Of a stretch of DNA of 64,000 bases, positions 62,306 to 64,000 are shown piece after piece. Positions within the stretch are counted from its first letter, which is position 1, and each line of letters begins with the position of its first letter. Source of the stretch: Lentzea nigeriaca (lineage in GTDB: Bacteria; Actinomycetota; Actinomycetes; Mycobacteriales; Pseudonocardiaceae). The stretch lies in NCBI RefSeq assembly GCF_016907955.1, contig NZ_JAFBCX010000023.1, positions 1 through 64,000 on the forward strand, in the 5' to 3' direction. The notes under the pieces are model-generated. The model searched no databases. It had not been told where the DNA came from and saw only the letters and a list, made by a program, of their open reading frames with translations. A program made the translations under genes and the position numbers.

Positions 62306-63550
62306 ATGAACCTGAGCGAGCTCATCGCGAAGCACGACGTACCGGGCGCGCAGGTCGCGATCCTGGCCGACGGCGAGATCCACGACGAAGCCGCCGGCGT
62401 GCTCAGCACCCACACGCAGGTGCCCACGACGACCGACTCGGTGTTCAAGATCGGCTCGATCACCAAGCTCTGGACGGCGACCCTGGTCCAGCAGCTGGCC
62501 GGCGAAGGCGCCCTGAGCCTCGACGACCCCGTCCGCGACCGCCTGCCCGGCTTCCGGCTGAGCGACCGGGAAGCCACCGCGACCGTGACGGCTCGGCACC
62601 TGCTCACCCACACCAGCGGCATCGCGCCCAACCACTTCACCGACACCGGCCGCGACGACGACGCCATCGCGAGGTTCGTCGCCACCCTCGCCGACGAGGA
62701 GCACCTCCTGCCGCCCGGCACCCTCCTCTCCTACTCCAACACCGGGTTCACCGTGCTCGGCAGGCTCGTGGAAGTGTTGCGCGGCAAGCCTTTCCACGAT
62801 GTCCTGCGCGAACACCTGGTGACACCGGTGGGCCTGGACACCGTCGCCACCACCCCGTACGAGGCGATCCTGCACCGCGCCGCGGTCGGCCACACCGGAA
62901 CCGTGCCCACGAAGAAGTGGGCCGTCTCCTACCGCACCGCCCCCAGCGGCTCGCACCTCGCGATGAGCGCCCGCGACCTGCTGACGTTCGTCCGGCACCA
63001 CCTCACCGACTTCTCCGAACTCCTGGAGCCGCAGGTCGACCCCGTCCCGGACTTCGGCGACGGCATCGTCGGCTGGGGCCTCGGCTGGATGCTCTACCCC
63101 GGCGGCATCGCCGGCCACACCGGTGTCTCCAAGGGACAGAAGGCCTTCCTGCGCGTCGCCCCGGCCAAGGACCTCGCCGTGGCCGTGCTGACCAACAGCA
63201 CCAACGGCCGGCCGCTGGCCTACGAGATCTTCAACGAGATCGGCATCGACGCGGCACCACCACCTACGCCGCCCGCCGACCCCGCCCCGATCGACGACTG
63301 GATGCACGGCACCTACCGCAATCCGTTGTACGACATCACGCTCGACGGCACCCGCCTGACCTACCGCCCGCGCAGCGACCTGGCGGCGTCGTTCCTCGCC
63401 GCCCGCAGGGACCCGGTCGAGGTGGTCCGCCTCGGCGACAACACGATCATCACCACCGGCGGTCACGAGGTCATGTCCCTGATCGGTTCCGACGGCGGCG
63501 GTCGCGCCAACTTCCTGCACAACGGCGGCGCGGCGTACAGGATTGCCTGA
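62306..63550 (+). CDS. serine hydrolase, beta-lactamase family
   Basis: A 414-residue penicillin-binding-protein-like hydrolase. Motif 1 is SxxK in FKIGSITKLWTA (about 52), motif 2 is the intact YSN in SYSNTGFTVLG and motif 3 is HTG in GHTGVSKGQ. A C-terminal beta-rich domain follows (about 310-414). It is a distant paralogue of the enzyme at 11758. No signal peptide is seen; I chose ATG 62306 because the catalytic domain starts there. Its stop overlaps the next start by one base. Confidence 0.88.
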   Translation: MNLSELIAKHDVPGAQVAILADGEIHDEAAGVLSTHTQVPTTTDSVFKIGSITKLWTATLVQQLAGEGALSLDDPVRDRLPGFRLSDREATATVTARHLLTHTSGIAPNHFTDTGRDDDAIARFVATLADEEHLLPPGTLLSYSNTGFTVLGRLVEVLRGKPFHDVLREHLVTPVGLDTVATTPYEAILHRAAVGHTGTVPTKKWAVSYRTAPSGSHLAMSARDLLTFVRHHLTDFSELLEPQVDPVPDFGDGIVGWGLGWMLYPGGIAGHTGVSKGQKAFLRVAPAKDLAVAVLTNSTNGRPLAYEIFNEIGIDAAPPPTPPADPAPIDDWMHGTYRNPLYDITLDGTRLTYRPRSDLAASFLAARRDPVEVVRLGDNTIITTGGHEVMSLIGSDGGGRANFLHNGGAAYRIA

Positions 63551-63900
63551 TGGTCACCGTCGCCGACGTCCGCGCCCTGGCACTGTCGCTGCCGCGCACC
63601 ACCGAACACCTGATCCGCGACCGCGTGAAGTTCCGCGTGGGCCAGATCGTCTACGCGGCCCTCTCCCGCGACGAAACCGTGCTGGGCTTCGGCTATCCGC
63701 GCGAGGAACGCGAAGCCCTCGTCGCCGGCGACCCGGTGAAGTTCGCGTTCCCGAGCCAGTCCGACATGCGGTTCCAGTGGGTGCACGCCTCGATGGCCGA
63801 ACTGGACGCCGAGGAGATGACCGAGCTCGTCGTCGGTGCTTGGACGATGTGCGTGCCCAAGAAGGTCATCCGCGAGCACCTCGGCGAGGACTTCCTTTAG
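63550..63900 (+). CDS. MmcQ/YjbR family protein
   Basis: A 116-residue MmcQ/YjbR-like protein (VADVRALALSLPRTTEHLIR, KFRVGQIVYAALSRDETVLG, FGYPREEREAL). The fold is a double-wing type, sometimes annotated DNA-binding; the function is unknown. It is coupled to the serine hydrolase by a one-base overlap. Confidence 0.85.
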   Translation: MVTVADVRALALSLPRTTEHLIRDRVKFRVGQIVYAALSRDETVLGFGYPREEREALVAGDPVKFAFPSQSDMRFQWVHASMAELDAEEMTELVVGAWTMCVPKKVIREHLGEDFL

Positions 63901-64000
63901 TCAACACTGAAGCTATAGAGCTCAGCGCACAGGCAGCCGACCCCGAGGTCGATCCACTCCCGTCCCGCCCACTCGGGGTGCCGCTCGACCAGCACCGCCC
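63897..64000 (-). CDS. partial CDS, 3' end only
   Basis: The last 33 codons of a gene entering from the right edge, ending TAA at 63897-63899. The frame reads VERHPEWAGREWIDLGVG and ends AELYSFSVD, with high third-position G/C. Start, length and family cannot be determined. It is convergent with the MmcQ/YjbR gene, overlapping by four bases. Confidence 0.6.
   Translation of the reverse strand, partial: AVLVERHPEWAGREWIDLGVGCLCAELYSFSVD

Overview
The window is very GC-rich DNA with strong G/C bias at third codon positions, frequent GTG starts, Tat and lipoprotein signals, LAL-type LuxR regulators, PadR/MerR/ArsR regulators and an HspR-type heat-shock module. This points to a filamentous actinomycete, probably of the Pseudonocardiales (Lentzea/Saccharothrix/Amycolatopsis-like). 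The genus is inference; no rRNA or tRNA gene is present to anchor it. Almost all sequence is coding, and no gene-free stretch exceeds about 300 bases.

Layout. 1-14.8 kb: PadR with a divergent SnoaL-like protein, a GNAT enzyme, a PepSY membrane pair, a membrane-anchored YbaB-like protein, a Tat-exported M28 aminopeptidase, a LAL regulator with an alpha/beta hydrolase, a secreted DUF5829-like protein, a serine hydrolase-merR operon with a perfect MerR-type operator, and a HEAT-repeat protein with a decayed RelA/SpoT-like HD region. 14.9-23.5 kb: patatin lipase; cobalamin-dependent methionine synthase (metH) preceded by a clear SAH riboswitch; a sugar-binding-type lipoprotein translationally coupled to a GGDEF-EAL protein; an aminoglycoside-phosphotransferase-fold kinase. 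23.6-26.9 kb: a 946-residue polytopic patatin-like protein and a DUF5313 protein.

26.9-37.1 kb is the most unusual part. A six-gene set resembling group 4 membrane-bound [NiFe] hydrogenases and complex I (NuoB-like small subunit, two antiporter-like subunits, NuoH-like, NuoK/HyfE-like, NuoCD/HyfG-like) is followed by a 68-residue protein, a degenerate malic-enzyme-like NAD-binding protein and a convergent CBS-BON protein. The large subunit lacks all four nickel-binding cysteines, so this is an energy-converting-hydrogenase-related (Ehr-type) complex rather than a hydrogenase. Two paralogous ArsR regulators bracket the locus, each with nearly the same dyad operator. A decayed IS605-type tnpB element sits inside the operon.

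37.1-48.7 kb: a membrane-protein pair, a 1000-residue beta-propeller amidohydrolase, SRPBCC and TerB-like proteins, a secreted subtilase, a membrane metallophosphoesterase, a histidine phosphatase and an anchored surface protein. 49-52.4 kb: a small heat-shock module (J-domain protein, three small uncharacterised proteins, an HspR-like MerR regulator, a DivIVA-like coiled-coil protein and Hsp20) with a HAIR-like operator and a near-consensus vegetative promoter. 52.4-64 kb: a parallel beta-helix lipoprotein, a sugar-efflux-type MFS transporter, gamma-glutamyltransferase, a polysaccharide-lyase-like secreted protein, a three-gene two-component operon, DedA, a second MFS transporter, an alpha carbonic anhydrase, a second serine hydrolase, an MmcQ/YjbR protein and the 3' end of a further gene.

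Functionally the window is accessory chromosome (export, sensing, stress and envelope functions) with one core metabolic gene, metH.
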